A stretch of DNA of 64,000 nucleotides from Rhodomicrobium lacus (GTDB taxonomy: Bacteria; Pseudomonadota; Alphaproteobacteria; Rhizobiales; Rhodomicrobiaceae). Below are positions 8,424 to 17,886 of the stretch, piece by piece (position 1 is the first letter of the stretch; every line of letters begins with the position of its first letter). The translations under genes and the position numbers were made by a program. The stretch covers positions 186,001 through 250,000 of the forward strand of contig NZ_RZNF01000012.1 of assembly GCF_003992725.1 (NCBI RefSeq), read 5' to 3'. The notes beneath the pieces were generated by a model. The model had not been told where the DNA came from. It worked only from the letters and a program-made list of their open reading frames with translations, and ran no database searches.

Positions 8424-8911
8424 AACCGAACAGATACATGCAGGAAGCGCTGACCGAAGCGGAGCGGGCCGCCGCTCTGGGCGAAACGCCGGTGGGTGCC
8501 GTTGTCGTCGCGCCGGATGGAACGATCGCGGGGCGCGGTCACAACCTTGTCATCTCGGTGCGCGATCCTTTCGGTCACGCGGAGATGCGGGCGATCCGAC
8601 AAGCCTGCGAAGCTGCCCAGAGCGAGCGCTTGCCGGGATACGATCTCTACGTGACGCTGGAACCATGCACGATGTGCGCCGCGGCGATTTCGTTCGCGCG
8701 AATAAGGCGGCTGTATTTCGGCGCGTGGGATGAGAAAGGCGGCGCGGTGGAAAACGGCGTGCGCTTCTTTTCGGCGAGCACATGCCACCACGCGCCGGAG
8801 ATTTACGGCGGGATTGCCGAAGCCGAGGCAGCGGAGTTGCTGCGAGCCTTTTTTCGGGAGCGTCGCGACGAGCGCGCCCAGGTCAACGCGTCGCGAACGC
8901 ATCAAAATTAG
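8420..8911 (+). CDS. tadA: tRNA(Arg) adenosine-34 deaminase
   Basis: TadA converts A34 to inosine in the ACG anticodon of tRNA-Arg. The 163-residue protein has the zinc-dependent deaminase motifs HAEM (His and catalytic Glu at residues 53-55) and PCTMC (82-86), plus TPVGAVVV and the GGAVEN region typical of TadA rather than free-nucleoside deaminases. The GTG at 8420 overlaps the stop of the preceding gene as GTGA; an ATG six codons downstream is the alternative start. The gene converges on regA with only 27 bases between the two stops. Confidence 0.95.
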   Translation: MKPNRYMQEALTEAERAAALGETPVGAVVVAPDGTIAGRGHNLVISVRDPFGHAEMRAIRQACEAAQSERLPGYDLYVTLEPCTMCAAAISFARIRRLYFGAWDEKGGAVENGVRFFSASTCHHAPEIYGGIAEAEAAELLRAFFRERRDERAQVNASRTHQN

Positions 8912-8938
8912 AAACGGAGGGTTTCCGTCCCGTACCGA

Positions 8939-9493
8939 TTATTTCGGTGCCCGCTTCGCGAGAATGCGCTGAAGCGTCCGGCGATGCATGTGCAGACGGC
9001 GCGCCGTCTCGGAGACATTGCGGTTGCAAAGCTCGTAGACGCGCTGGATGTGCTCCCAGCGAACTCGGTCGGCCGACATGGGGTTTTCCGGCGGCTTCGG
9101 CTTCGTCTCGCCGGATGCGGTAAGCGCCGCGAGGATATCCTCGGCGTCTGCCGGCTTCGACAGATAGTCCACAGCGCCGAGCTTCACGGCCGTGACGGCG
9201 GTGGCGATGTTGCCGTAGCCCGTCAGCACGAGGGAACGGCAATCCGGCCGCGTCTCCCTGAGAAGCTTGATGACTTCGAGGCCGTTGCCGTCGTCGAGCC
9301 GCATGTCTACCACCGCGTAAGCGGGAGCGGCTTCGCGAATCGCCTGCTTGCCGGCTTCAAGCGTGTCGGCGGTCCGCACGGCATAGCCGCGAGCCTCCAT
9401 GGCTTTCGCAAGCCGCGAGAGGAACGGCTTGTCGTCATCGACGATCAGGAGCGAGTTGTCTGTCCGTAGGTCCGGACTTGCGAGAGTTGCCAT
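8939..9493 (-). CDS. regA: photosynthesis/redox response regulator RegA (PrrA/ActR)
   Basis: RegA activates photosynthesis, carbon-fixation, nitrogen-fixation and respiratory genes when oxygen falls. The 184-residue protein has a receiver domain with acidic pocket VDDD (18-21), phospho-acceptor Asp63 in VVDMRLDDG, conserved Thr in LVLTGYG and Lys in YLSKPAD. A proline-rich linker (KPKPPENP) follows, then a Fis-type helix-turn-helix ending RRLHMHRRTLQRILAKRAPK, which is nearly invariant in this family. I chose the ATG at 9493. The cognate kinase regB lies directly upstream on the same strand. Confidence 0.96.
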   Translation of the reverse strand: MATLASPDLRTDNSLLIVDDDKPFLSRLAKAMEARGYAVRTADTLEAGKQAIREAAPAYAVVDMRLDDGNGLEVIKLLRETRPDCRSLVLTGYGNIATAVTAVKLGAVDYLSKPADAEDILAALTASGETKPKPPENPMSADRVRWEHIQRVYELCNRNVSETARRLHMHRRTLQRILAKRAPK

Positions 9494-9600
9494 GAGCTGC
9501 CCATTTACCTTTTTGTCACATCTCACATTGTGTCGCACTATACGCCACAAAAATGCGACGCACAAAATTTAAGCGACACAAGCCAAATCTTTCCTGCAAC

Positions 9601-10929
9601 TTACAGCGCTGCAGCAAGTCTGTCACGCGGCCAGGAAATCTCAACGATTGCGCCCGTCTCGGGTGCCGGACGGTTGGCGATACTGATTGAAGCGCCCGAA
9701 CGCTCCAGCAGCGTTTTCGCGATGAAGAAGCCAAGCCCCATGCCGTGCTCCTCGTCCTCCGCCTCGGCGCGTGGCCGGTTCGTGACATACGGTTCGCCCA
9801 GGCGATTGAAGACCGTCGGATGAAAACCGGGGCCGTCGTCGGCTACACGCACCTTGACCTCCTCGGCGTTGTAGGTGGCATCTACCGTGACGCGCGTATT
9901 CGCGAATTCGGCGGCGTTGTCGATCAGATTTTCCAGGCTGTGCATCAGCCCCGGATTGCGCAATATGATCGGCTCGGAAACCGATTTCCCGGCCGGAGAC
10001 GTGTCGCCGACCGTCACGATGATGTCGGTTTCCGGCGTTCTCAGCGGCGCCACGACCTCTTCGAGCAGATGACGCAGGCGCATCTGCGAGAAGATTTCGT
10101 CCTGCTCCTCCTCGCGACCCGCGCGAGAAAGCTGGCTCAGGATCTCCCGGCAACGCGCGGCCTGCGTCTGAAGCAGTTCGATATCGTCGCGGATGGGTGC
10201 GTCTTTCGGGATTTCGCGTTCCAGTTCGCGGGCGACGAGTGTGATCGTCGAAAGCGGCGTGCCGAGTTGATGCGCGGCGGCGGCGGCGAGGCCGTCGAGC
10301 GCGGTGAGACGGGTCTCCCGCGCCAGAACCATTTCGGTCGCGGAGAGCGCCTGCGCCATCTCGCGAGCCTCCTGTTCGATGCGCCACGCATAGATTGCCA
10401 TGAAGACGATGCAGGACACGACGGCCGCCCACAAGCCGACCTGATAATCAGGCGGAAGCACCGGCGGCTCGCCCGCCCAGGGAAGCGGCCAATGCCATAT
10501 CGCGAGGATCGTCGCGAGCACCACGGTCAGCGCCGCAAGCGAAGCCGTAACGCGAAGTCTCTGGGTGGAGGCCGAAACGGCGACCGGCACGATCAGAAGA
10601 AATATGAACGGATTTTCTATGCCGCCGGTGACGAGCAAAAGCCCGGTCAACTGGAGCATGTCGAAGCACAACAGGGCCGCGGAATAGCGCGTGGAGAGGA
10701 GTTGCGAGCGCGGAAACGCCACGCTCAGCACAACGTTGAGCGCAGCCGACAAAAGAATGAAAACGAAGCAGGCAACGAGAGGCACCGGGAATTTGAACCC
10801 GTAATACAGAAGCAGGATCGTGCCCGTCTGTCCGGCTACGGCGAACCATCGGTGCCTGATCGTCGTACGAAGACGCAGGCGGCTCGCCTGTGCACGAGGG
10901 CTGTCTGCCGGAAAGCGCAGGATGTCCAT
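9601..10929 (-). CDS. regB: redox-sensing histidine kinase RegB (PrrB/ActS)
   Basis: RegB phosphorylates RegA according to quinone-pool redox state. The 442-residue protein has about six membrane segments in residues 30-183, including the ubiquinone-sensing heptapeptide GGIENPF (102-108). The phospho-acceptor His220 lies in AAAAHQLGTPLS. A cysteine at 260 (QAARCREIL) matches the redox-active Cys265 of Rhodobacter RegB. The ATPase part has the N box (NLIDNAAEFA), DDGPGF and GMGLGFFIAK. The gene is followed by regA on the same strand with a 107-base gap, and is divergent from senC. All residues known to matter for signalling are present. Confidence 0.96.
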   Translation of the reverse strand: MDILRFPADSPRAQASRLRLRTTIRHRWFAVAGQTGTILLLYYGFKFPVPLVACFVFILLSAALNVVLSVAFPRSQLLSTRYSAALLCFDMLQLTGLLLVTGGIENPFIFLLIVPVAVSASTQRLRVTASLAALTVVLATILAIWHWPLPWAGEPPVLPPDYQVGLWAAVVSCIVFMAIYAWRIEQEAREMAQALSATEMVLARETRLTALDGLAAAAAHQLGTPLSTITLVARELEREIPKDAPIRDDIELLQTQAARCREILSQLSRAGREEEQDEIFSQMRLRHLLEEVVAPLRTPETDIIVTVGDTSPAGKSVSEPIILRNPGLMHSLENLIDNAAEFANTRVTVDATYNAEEVKVRVADDGPGFHPTVFNRLGEPYVTNRPRAEAEDEEHGMGLGFFIAKTLLERSGASISIANRPAPETGAIVEISWPRDRLAAAL

Positions 10930-11089
10930 GAGTTGAACCTGTTTACTTGGCGCTGCCAGCCGCGTTAGATCGTAACAGCAGCGCGCTTTCTTACGTCATC
11001 GACGGCAAGTGAGTTGTGCCGCGACGACCCTTCTAGGCCAAGCGCGGCCGAAATCAATGGCGTTCCCTATTCAATCGATGGAGTACACC

Positions 11090-11716
11090 ATGAAACGCAA
11101 CTCCGTAATCGTGATAGCGCTCGCCCTTCTCGGGGCCGGGGGGGCGGGACTTTATGCATGGTCGCCCCCCGCGATTACAGGCCCAAGCGAGACAAGGCCG
11201 CTGATCGGCGGCGCTTTTTCACTTGTCGACACGAACGGCAAGCGCGTCACCGACGCCGACTTTCGCGGCAAATTGATGCTGGTATTCTTCGGCTACACTC
11301 ACTGCCCGGATGTCTGCCCGACCGGGCTTCAGCAGGCGGCGGATGTGCTTGCGAAACTCGGGCCCGATGCGGGCGAGGTCGTGCCGGTGTTCATCAGCGT
11401 CGACCCCGCTCGCGATACGCCATCGGTCATGAAAAGCTATGTCGAGCAGTTCGACCCGCGCATCGCAGGATTGACCGGCGACGCAGCCGAGGTGGCCACC
11501 GCCGCCAAGGCTTACCGCGTCTTTTATCGCAAGGCGGGGAGTGGCGACGACTATTCCGTCGATCACTCAGCTTACGTGTATTTGATGGATCGTAACGGAA
11601 AGTTTATTACGAATTTCATGTTCAACGCCCCCGTCGATGTAATGGTCGACGGACTTAAAAAGCAGATCGCCGCCGACAATGCGCGAGAGGCAATTGCGCC
11701 CCCGACTAAAAGTTAA
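11090..11716 (+). CDS. senC: SCO1/SenC/PrrC-family copper protein
   Basis: SenC/PrrC proteins are thioredoxin-fold, membrane-anchored copper chaperones that help assemble the CuA centre of cytochrome oxidase and influence Reg signalling. The 208-residue protein has an N-terminal membrane anchor (residues 5-24), the copper-binding CPDVCPT (Cys72 and Cys76) and the third ligand His159 in VDHSAYVYLMD. The ATG at 11090 is preceded by GGAG. It lies 160 bases from the divergent regB, the arrangement known for prrC/senC next to prrB/regB in Rhodobacter. Here regA is on the regB side, so senC is alone on its strand. Confidence 0.93.
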   Translation: MKRNSVIVIALALLGAGGAGLYAWSPPAITGPSETRPLIGGAFSLVDTNGKRVTDADFRGKLMLVFFGYTHCPDVCPTGLQQAADVLAKLGPDAGEVVPVFISVDPARDTPSVMKSYVEQFDPRIAGLTGDAAEVATAAKAYRVFYRKAGSGDDYSVDHSAYVYLMDRNGKFITNFMFNAPVDVMVDGLKKQIAADNAREAIAPPTKS

Positions 11717-11759
11717 TATCGATAGGCGTTCTACCCGCGTACCCTTGGAGTTGTTCATG

Positions 11760-11786
11760 GATCGACTTTTGTGAGGTCGATCTTTG
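11760..11786 (+). terminator. possible weak terminator after senC
   Basis: A seven-base-pair inverted repeat, GATCGAC / GTCGATC, with a nine-base loop is followed by TTT. It lies in the 122-base gap between senC and the next gene. The T run is short, so it could be an operator instead. Confidence 0.4.
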
Positions 11787-11838
11787 ACGCGATTGGCGGG
11801 TTGTCCTTCCAATCAAGCATTTCCGAGGGGAGGATCCG

Positions 11839-13221
11839 GTGCTTTATCATCTCTATGAGCTGGGCCACGCGGCCATGTCGCCGGCTCGAATGGCAGCAAG
11901 TTCCACGCGCCTTATGATGCGAAATCCGCTCAATCCCCTTTCCTATACCGAGATGGGACGCAATGCGGCTGCCGCCGCCGAACTCGTGGAACGGACCACC
12001 CGCCGTTACAAGAAGCCGGCCTTCAACCTGCGCTCATGTACCGTTGGCGGCCAGAGCGTCGCGATTGCAGAAGAAGTCGTCTGGAGGAAGCCGTTCTGCA
12101 ACCTCATCCATTTCAGGAAGGCGATGCCGGAAGGTGCGCGGCATGACGCGCCCCGCGTTTTGATGGTCGCGCCGCTTTCAGGCCATTACGCCACGTTGCT
12201 GCGTGGCACCGTTGAAGCGATGTTGCCTCACGCAGACGTCTACATCACGGACTGGACCGACGCGCGGCTCGTGCCGCTTCGCGAAGGCGGGTTCGATCTC
12301 GACGACTACGTCGATTACATCATCGAAATGATCGAGCTTTTCCAGGGCGACGTGCATGTGATGGGCGTCTGCCAGCCGGGCGTGCCCGTCATGGCGGCGG
12401 TGGCGCTGATGGAAGCGCGCAACCATCCTTTCGTGCCGAAAAGCGTTATTCTGAAGGGAAGCCCCATCGACACGCGCGTCAGCCCGACGGCCGTCAACCG
12501 GCTCGCCGAGGAGCGCGGCACGAACTGGTTCCGCCGCACCGTGGTGACGTCCGTTCCGTGGCCGAATGAAGGCGCGGGGCGTCTCGTCTATCCGGGATTC
12601 CTGCAACTCACGGGCTTCATGGCGATGAACCTTGACCGCCACGTGAAGGCTCACAAGGATCTGTTCTTCGATCTCGTGAAGGGCGACGGGGACTCGGTCG
12701 AGAAGCACAAGGAGTTCTACGACGAATATCTCGCGGTAATGGATCTTGCCGCCGAGTATTATATCCAGACCATCGATCAGGTCTTCGTAAAACACACCTT
12801 GCCGAAGGGAGAGATGCGCCATCGCGGTCATCTGGTAGACCTCTCGGCCATTCGCCGGGTGGCGCTCATGACGATCGAGGGCGAGAAGGACGACATAACC
12901 GGACGCGGCCAGACCGAGGCGGCGGTTCATCTCTGCACCGGGCTGCCGGAAACGAAGAAACAGCATTACACGCAACCGGGTGTCGGCCACTACGGCATCT
13001 TCAACGGCTCGCGCTATCGCACCGAAGTCGTGCCGCGCATTTTCTCCTTCATCGCCGACCATGACGAGAGAGGCGATTCCACGGATGCGCGCGGAGGAAG
13101 CCTCACCCGGCTCTGGCACCCGTTTGCAGGCGACGGCGAGGAAATCGGCGCGACAGCCGGCGAACGCGCGGAAGACTGCGAAAAGATCTCTTCAACGGTC
13201 TTCGAGGCTGCCTCTGCCTGA
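11839..13221 (+). CDS. phaZ: intracellular polyhydroxyalkanoate depolymerase
   Basis: PhaZ hydrolyses stored poly-3-hydroxybutyrate in native granules. The 460-residue alpha/beta-hydrolase has the N-terminal MLYHLYELGHAAMSPAR and the catalytic Cys178 within MGVCQPG (cysteine instead of serine is typical of this intracellular class). Late in the chain are IEGEKDDITGRGQ (Asp) and PGVGHYGIFNG (His). The start is a GTG preceded by GAGGGGAGGATCC, a strong ribosome binding site. The last ~45 residues beyond the hydrolase domain are polar and variable. The 3' end overlaps the convergent 2H-phosphoesterase gene by 30 bases. Confidence 0.94.
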   Translation: MLYHLYELGHAAMSPARMAASSTRLMMRNPLNPLSYTEMGRNAAAAAELVERTTRRYKKPAFNLRSCTVGGQSVAIAEEVVWRKPFCNLIHFRKAMPEGARHDAPRVLMVAPLSGHYATLLRGTVEAMLPHADVYITDWTDARLVPLREGGFDLDDYVDYIIEMIELFQGDVHVMGVCQPGVPVMAAVALMEARNHPFVPKSVILKGSPIDTRVSPTAVNRLAEERGTNWFRRTVVTSVPWPNEGAGRLVYPGFLQLTGFMAMNLDRHVKAHKDLFFDLVKGDGDSVEKHKEFYDEYLAVMDLAAEYYIQTIDQVFVKHTLPKGEMRHRGHLVDLSAIRRVALMTIEGEKDDITGRGQTEAAVHLCTGLPETKKQHYTQPGVGHYGIFNGSRYRTEVVPRIFSFIADHDERGDSTDARGGSLTRLWHPFAGDGEEIGATAGERAEDCEKISSTVFEAASA

Positions 13222-13893
13222 CCATGCAGCGCGCCCGAGCTCAATCAACCGGGCGCGCCATGCTTTGCCATCATCCGGCTCGCCGAGGAGGGTCAGCGCG
13301 TCGATGCGAAACGGCTCCCGCAGGATCGGCGCGAGATGCGGCTCCAGCGCTCGCCGAACGGCTTCCCCGTCGCCTCGCTCAAGGGGCCCGGCAAGGGAGA
13401 TGTGGAACCGAAACGCGCTCAGCACATAGGGGTAGCCGAAATCCTCCAGATACGCCCGTTCGCGCCCCGTCATCGTGTCGATCTCGCGGGCGGCGCGATC
13501 CGCGCCGGTGAGCGGCGCTCGGAAGCGGTCGAAATGCGTCACGCATTCGGCTGCGAGCCAGTCGATGGCGGCGGTTTCATCGCCAGGTGCCAGAACAACG
13601 TAACGCTGATGCCGCATGAAGGGCAGCGACGCAGCCTGCGGCACGCGTCGCACCTTGCAGAACGCGTCGAGCGCGCGCTGCATATCCTCGATGGTCATGC
13701 CTTCGCGGAGACGGAACGGCGCCTTGAGCGTGGCATGCAGGCCATACCGCGCTGGCGCCCGTTTCGCGCGCTCGGCGAGAGCGGGATCGAGACCGAAATT
13801 TTCGCCCCCGAACCAGGCCGAACCGAACGCATCGAACGCACTGCCCGGTTCCGGCGTCCAGTAGATCGCATAGCGGCGGAAACAGTCGGTCAT
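13192..13893 (-). CDS. DUF1045 / 2H-phosphoesterase-like protein
   Basis: The 233-residue protein has the two HxT/S signatures of the 2H phosphoesterase fold: HATLKAPF (His53, Thr55) and FRFHISLAGPL (His164, Ser166). The N terminus RRYAIYWTPEPGSA and the internal WFGGEN are as in DUF1045, whose members often sit in phosphonate (phn) clusters and are called putative phosphonate metabolism proteins. No phn genes are nearby, so its role here is unknown. The ATG at 13893 fits the family start; the open frame reaches further upstream. The 3' end overlaps phaZ on the other strand. Confidence 0.82.
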   Translation of the reverse strand: MTDCFRRYAIYWTPEPGSAFDAFGSAWFGGENFGLDPALAERAKRAPARYGLHATLKAPFRLREGMTIEDMQRALDAFCKVRRVPQAASLPFMRHQRYVVLAPGDETAAIDWLAAECVTHFDRFRAPLTGADRAAREIDTMTGRERAYLEDFGYPYVLSAFRFHISLAGPLERGDGEAVRRALEPHLAPILREPFRIDALTLLGEPDDGKAWRARLIELGRAAWSGRGSLEDR

Positions 13894-14004
13894 TCTTGAT
13901 CCAGATTTTCGTTCGACGCGGCTTCTTGACCTGAGCGAGCGCTTCACTTGCCCAGGAAACGCTTCGCCCCTGAGCGTTCCGCTGTAAGATGAGCGGCGTA
14001 TCGG

Positions 14005-14472
14005 ATGCGGAGGGATTTCGTGAGCGACACGACCAGAAAGGACACGGCCATCCGTGCCGACTATCCTCATCATGCGCCCATCCAGACACGCTGGATGGAT
14101 AACGACGTTTATGGCCACGTCAACAACGTGACGTATTATTCCTATTTCGACACCGCCGTGAACCGCTATCTGATCGAGGCGGGTGCGCTCGACATCGAGA
14201 AAAGCGCCGTAATCGGTCTCGTGGTCGAAACGTCATGCCGTTATCGCGCGCCGATCACCTTCCCGGAAGCGGTGACAGCGGGCATCCGCGTTGCCCGCAT
14301 CGGAACCTCGTCGGTGCGTTATGAAATCGGTCTGTTCCGCGAAGACGAAGACATCGCCTGTGCCGAAGGCCACTTCATCCACGTCTATGTGGATCGCGCG
14401 ACGCGCCGCCCCGTGCCGTTACCTGATGGGTTGAGAGCCGCGCTGATGCCGCTGCGGGTATCGGAAACCTGA
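14005..14472 (+). CDS. acyl-CoA thioesterase (4-hydroxybenzoyl-CoA thioesterase-like)
   Basis: This 155-residue hot-dog-fold protein has [25 protein letters not shown], the active-site helix with its Asp and the HVNN segment of 4HBT-type thioesterases. It probably hydrolyses acyl-CoA; the acyl chain cannot be told from sequence. The length is normal for a single hot-dog domain. The start could be the ATG at 14005 or the GTG at 14020. The gene is divergent from the 2H-phosphoesterase-like gene, with about 110 bases for promoters. Confidence 0.88.
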   Translation: MRRDFVSDTTRKDTAIRADYPHHAPIQTRWMDNDVYGHVNNVTYYSYFDTAVNRYLIEAGALDIEKSAVIGLVVETSCRYRAPITFPEAVTAGIRVARIGTSSVRYEIGLFREDEDIACAEGHFIHVYVDRATRRPVPLPDGLRAALMPLRVSET

Positions 14473-14637
14473 TGGGTTGGCCCCTTCCGGACCAGGCCAG
14501 CCGCCGCCCGGAGAACCTTCCGAAAAACAAGACCACGCTGCGGCGGCCGAACCGCAACGTGGTTGCCAGAAGGCATCCGTGAGCGTCGCTGATCCCCCCG
14601 GAAGACGACACTCGCGGACTTGACGTTACGAATGGAG

Positions 14638-14862
14638 TCAGGCGGCCTTTTCGCCCTTCCTCATCGGAATGATGTAGGGGCGCTGGCGCCACAGTTCGCG
14701 CGCGGCCTTTTCGGCGTGGAACGGGCTGGCAAATTCGCGGCCTTCGAGATCGTTGAAGGCGTGGAGCGCAGACAGAAACCGGAAGGTATTCGGCTCGTGC
14801 TTCTGACGCACGATGATACCCACGGCGTTACCTTGCAATTCGATGACGTATGCGTCGGACAT
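14638..14862 (-). CDS. small conserved protein of unknown function (74 residues)
   Basis: From the ATG at 14862 the protein has 74 residues; the open frame continues 12 codons upstream. It is soluble and compact: MSDAYVIELQGNAVGIIVR reads like two beta strands, followed by FRFLSALHAFNDLEG, FHAEKAARELWR and a basic end. The alternation of beta-like and helical segments, an early ATG and normal codon use suggest a real gene. Family not recognised. Confidence 0.6.
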   Translation of the reverse strand: MSDAYVIELQGNAVGIIVRQKHEPNTFRFLSALHAFNDLEGREFASPFHAEKAARELWRQRPYIIPMRKGEKAA

Positions 14863-15325
14863 GGAAGTTCCCTTCGCCGGAGAAAACCGGCGTTTCAAGC
14901 TGAATGAGGTCTTTGAAAACGCTGGAGCGCTAGGCGCGGGAACACATCGCGGTGACGGCCGAGAAGTGCCGGAGGGAGTGTTTATGCATGATTTTGTTCT
15001 GCATTGTCTTTAGGACCCGATGCGATGTGGCGAGAACATCTCACAGCGCTTCGCCCGGATCAAAGATTTTATTCGCGTGTGAAAGGGTGTAGAGCCAGGA
15101 AGGAGCAACAATTTTTCCGATAGCGCGACTATATATGCAACAATTCTAGCGCAAACCTTACGGAGCCGCGAAAAGGCGGAAAAACCCGACAAAAAAGCAA
15201 TATTTTTTCGAGGACCGGCGTTATTAAAGACCTAAAGCGAAAATTATTCTAGATCGCACTATGCTTCGGAGGATAGGCTCAGCGCATCGGTCGGCGCTCG
15301 CAGCATCTCCACCGCTGCCGGCACC
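14863..15325. other. AT-richer intergenic stretch of ~460 bases without a gene
   Basis: This gap lies between the small conserved gene and the end of nadD. It is richer in A/T than its surroundings (for example around 15,100-15,260). I see no credible reading frame, tRNA-like fold or strong terminator in it. The rsfS gene that usually follows nadD in related genomes is absent. Confidence 0.6.
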
Positions 15326-15955
15326 TCACCGCTCGCGCCGCTGTTCACGAAGAGACGTCGAAGAAAGCGTCGATAGCGGACCGGACAGATAAGACCAGGC
15401 CGGGGGCTTCAGGTTCGGAAGCGCGGCTGCACAACTCTCCGGCACCCGCGAGCACGCGAAGCGATGCGCCGCGGGCGATGCAAGCGCGCGATGACGCCAA
15501 TGGGGGCGATCCTCCACCGCGATCGGCACCGTCTCGAAGATTGTTTCCCACTCGTTCCAGCGATGGAAACCAGCGAGGTTGTCCGCGCCCATGAGCCAGA
15601 CGAAGTGAGCGCGCGGCATGCGGCGCCGGAGGTGGCGCAGCGCGCCCGCCGTGTAGGCCGTGCCGATGGCCGCCTCGAAGGCCGTGACCTCGATCTTCGG
15701 ATGGCGCGACACGGCGCGCGAGCAGGCGATGCGCTCGGCGAGTGGCGCCAGTTCGCTGTGATCCTTCAGCGGGTTTCCCGGCGTCACCATCCACCAGACG
15801 CGGTCGAGGCCGAGCCGCTTCATGGCGTTGAGGCTGATGAGCCGATGCGCGGCATGCGGCGGATTGAACGAACCGCCCAGAAGACCGATGCGCATGCCCG
15901 GCGCGGCATGCGGCGGCCTCAGATCGGCATCGCTGATCCCGGCGGGGCGGGTCAT
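15326..15955 (-). CDS. nadD: nicotinate-nucleotide adenylyltransferase
   Basis: NadD adenylates nicotinate mononucleotide in NAD synthesis. The 209-residue protein has [11 protein letters not shown] at residues 27-37 (the nucleotidyl-transferase HxGH-like loop) and [24 protein letters not shown] and the C-terminal SSTSLREQ. Its start ATG overlaps the proA stop by four bases (ATGA), so the two are probably coupled. Proline and NAD genes in one operon are common in Hyphomicrobiales. The C terminus looks slightly short but retains the ISSTxxR-like motif. Confidence 0.94.
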   Translation of the reverse strand: MTRPAGISDADLRPPHAAPGMRIGLLGGSFNPPHAAHRLISLNAMKRLGLDRVWWMVTPGNPLKDHSELAPLAERIACSRAVSRHPKIEVTAFEAAIGTAYTAGALRHLRRRMPRAHFVWLMGADNLAGFHRWNEWETIFETVPIAVEDRPHWRHRALASPAAHRFACSRVPESCAAALPNLKPPAWSYLSGPLSTLSSTSLREQRRER

Positions 15956-17250
15956 GCCGGGCGCGTCTGCCCGTCGCCGCGCACCACATATTTGAAGGTG
16001 GTCAGTTGTTCCACGCCGACCGGCCCTCGCGCGTGGAAGCGTCCCGTCGCGATGCCGATTTCCGCGCCCATGCCGAACTCGCCGCCGTCGGCGAACTGTG
16101 TCGACGCGTTGTGCAGCACGATGGCGCTGTCCACCTCGCGCAGAAAGGTTTCGGCCGTGGCTGTGTCCTCGGTGACGATGCTGTCGGTGTGATGCGAGCC
16201 GTAGCGCTCTATGTGCGCGATGGCTCCCGCGACGCCTGACACAACCCTCGCGGAGATGATCGCGTCGAGATATTCCGTGGCCCAGTCCTGATCCGTGGCG
16301 GCAACGACGCGCGCATCGACCGCGCGCACAGCCGCGTCGCCGCGCACCTCACAGCCCGCGTCGAGAAGGGCAACGATGAGCGGCGCAAGCAGGCGATCCG
16401 CCGCCGCTTCGTCCACGAGCAGCGTTTCGGCGGAGCCGCAGACGCCCGTCCGCCGTAGCTTGGCGTTGAGCACGATGGCACGCGCCTTCTCCGGGTCGGC
16501 GGCCTTGTCGACGTAGACGTGGCAGATGCCTTCGAGATGCGCGAACACAGGCACGCGCGCTTCCTTCTGCACGCGCTCGACGAGGCTCCTGCCGCCACGC
16601 GGCACGATCACATCCACTGCGCCGTCGAGCCCTTCAAGAAGAAGCCCGACAGCCGCGCGGTCGGTGGTGCCGATAAGCTGGATCGCCGTTTCGGGAAGAC
16701 CGGCAGCGCGCAAGCCTTCAACGAGGCAGGCATGGATCGCGCGGTTGGATGCGATGGTCTCCGAGCCGCCGCGCAGAATAACGGCATTGCCAGCCTTCAG
16801 CGCGAGCGCGCCCGCATCCGCCGTCACATTCGGGCGGCTTTCGTAGATCATGCCGATCACGCCGAGCGGCACACGCACGCGGCTGATGCGAAGGCCGTTG
16901 GGCCGTTCCCATGCCGTGACGGTCTCGCCGACAGGATCGGCGAGCGCCGCGACATCTTCGAGGCCCTTCGCCATGGCTTCGACGCGGGCGGGCGTCAGCG
17001 TCAGGCGGTCGATGAAACTTTCCGGGCGACCCGAAGCGCGCGCCGCCTCCCTGTCTTCGGCGTTGACTTGGAGGATTTCGTCAGAGCGCGCGCGAAGAGC
17101 CGCCGCCGCCGCAAGAAGGCCCGCGTTTTTCTGCTCCGTTGGCGCGAGAGCCAGCGCGCGGGCCGCTTTTCGCGCGTCCCGCCCGATCGCGAGAAGTTCG
17201 GTTTTCAAAAGGCGCTGGTCGAGTTTTGTGTCGGCGATGGCGAGCGTCAT
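15952..17250 (-). CDS. proA: gamma-glutamyl phosphate reductase (glutamate-5-semialdehyde dehydrogenase)
   Basis: ProA reduces glutamyl-5-phosphate with NADPH in the second step of proline synthesis. The 432-residue aldehyde-dehydrogenase-fold protein has the catalytic Cys271 in [27 protein letters not shown] and VPRGG, and the usual length. It is encoded downstream of proB with a small membrane-protein gene between them, and overlaps nadD by four bases. Confidence 0.96.
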   Translation of the reverse strand: MTLAIADTKLDQRLLKTELLAIGRDARKAARALALAPTEQKNAGLLAAAAALRARSDEILQVNAEDREAARASGRPESFIDRLTLTPARVEAMAKGLEDVAALADPVGETVTAWERPNGLRISRVRVPLGVIGMIYESRPNVTADAGALALKAGNAVILRGGSETIASNRAIHACLVEGLRAAGLPETAIQLIGTTDRAAVGLLLEGLDGAVDVIVPRGGRSLVERVQKEARVPVFAHLEGICHVYVDKAADPEKARAIVLNAKLRRTGVCGSAETLLVDEAAADRLLAPLIVALLDAGCEVRGDAAVRAVDARVVAATDQDWATEYLDAIISARVVSGVAGAIAHIERYGSHHTDSIVTEDTATAETFLREVDSAIVLHNASTQFADGGEFGMGAEIGIATGRFHARGPVGVEQLTTFKYVVRGDGQTRPA

Positions 17251-17271
17251 GGCTTCCGTAAGGGTCGGAGT

Positions 17272-17793
17272 TCAAGACTCCTTATTAAGCGCAACGCTGC
17301 GTTCTGCCAACCGGCTGCGCAAATAGAGGCGGGCTTCGTCGAACGCCGCCGGTGTCTCGAATCCTCGCGCAGGGAGCGCAATTCCATGCCGCTCGCCGAA
17401 AACGACCACAATCGTCTCGGGCAGAAACGCCGCGTTGGAAACCTGTTCCCAACCGATCAGGCCGCTCGCGCCGCTTTTCTCCCATTGGATGCCGTCATGG
17501 CGGAGATCGAACGCGACCGGCTGCTGCGCCATGCCGCTTTTCCGAAACGCCGCTTTCTCGATGAGGTTGGCGCGAACGACAACCTCCACCGCAACGAGAA
17601 CGCCCGCGAGCGCCACCGCGAACCAGAGCCGCCCGTTTTGAACAGCCGTCAAAGGAAGCGTGATGATGAGCACCGAGGAAAGCACGGTGGCCGCAAGCAG
17701 ATGCAGGCCGAACCGCGTCAGGAAGCTTTGCCCCCGCAGCGTTCTTGCGATGTCGAGATAGTCGCCGAGTGCGTAAATATAGCTGGCCTTCAT
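17272..17793 (-). CDS. YcxB-like membrane protein of unknown function
   Basis: The 173-residue protein has two membrane segments (about residues 27-50 and 55-75) and a soluble C-terminal part with HDGIQWEKSGASGLIGWEQV and IVVVFGERHGIALPARGF. This resembles the YcxB-type C-terminal domain, a PH-like fold of unknown function. It is inserted between proB and proA on the same strand, 93 bases after proB and 21 before proA, so it is probably co-transcribed with them. No link with proline synthesis is evident. Confidence 0.7.
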   Translation of the reverse strand: MKASYIYALGDYLDIARTLRGQSFLTRFGLHLLAATVLSSVLIITLPLTAVQNGRLWFAVALAGVLVAVEVVVRANLIEKAAFRKSGMAQQPVAFDLRHDGIQWEKSGASGLIGWEQVSNAAFLPETIVVVFGERHGIALPARGFETPAAFDEARLYLRSRLAERSVALNKES

Positions 17794-17886
17794 CCCCTGC
17801 CCGCCGCATCGATTGGAGCGTCGACGCCCTCATTGCCTCTTGCGTCGCGTCGTCCGAAAAACCGCGCAAGCGCCTCGCGGCAATGC

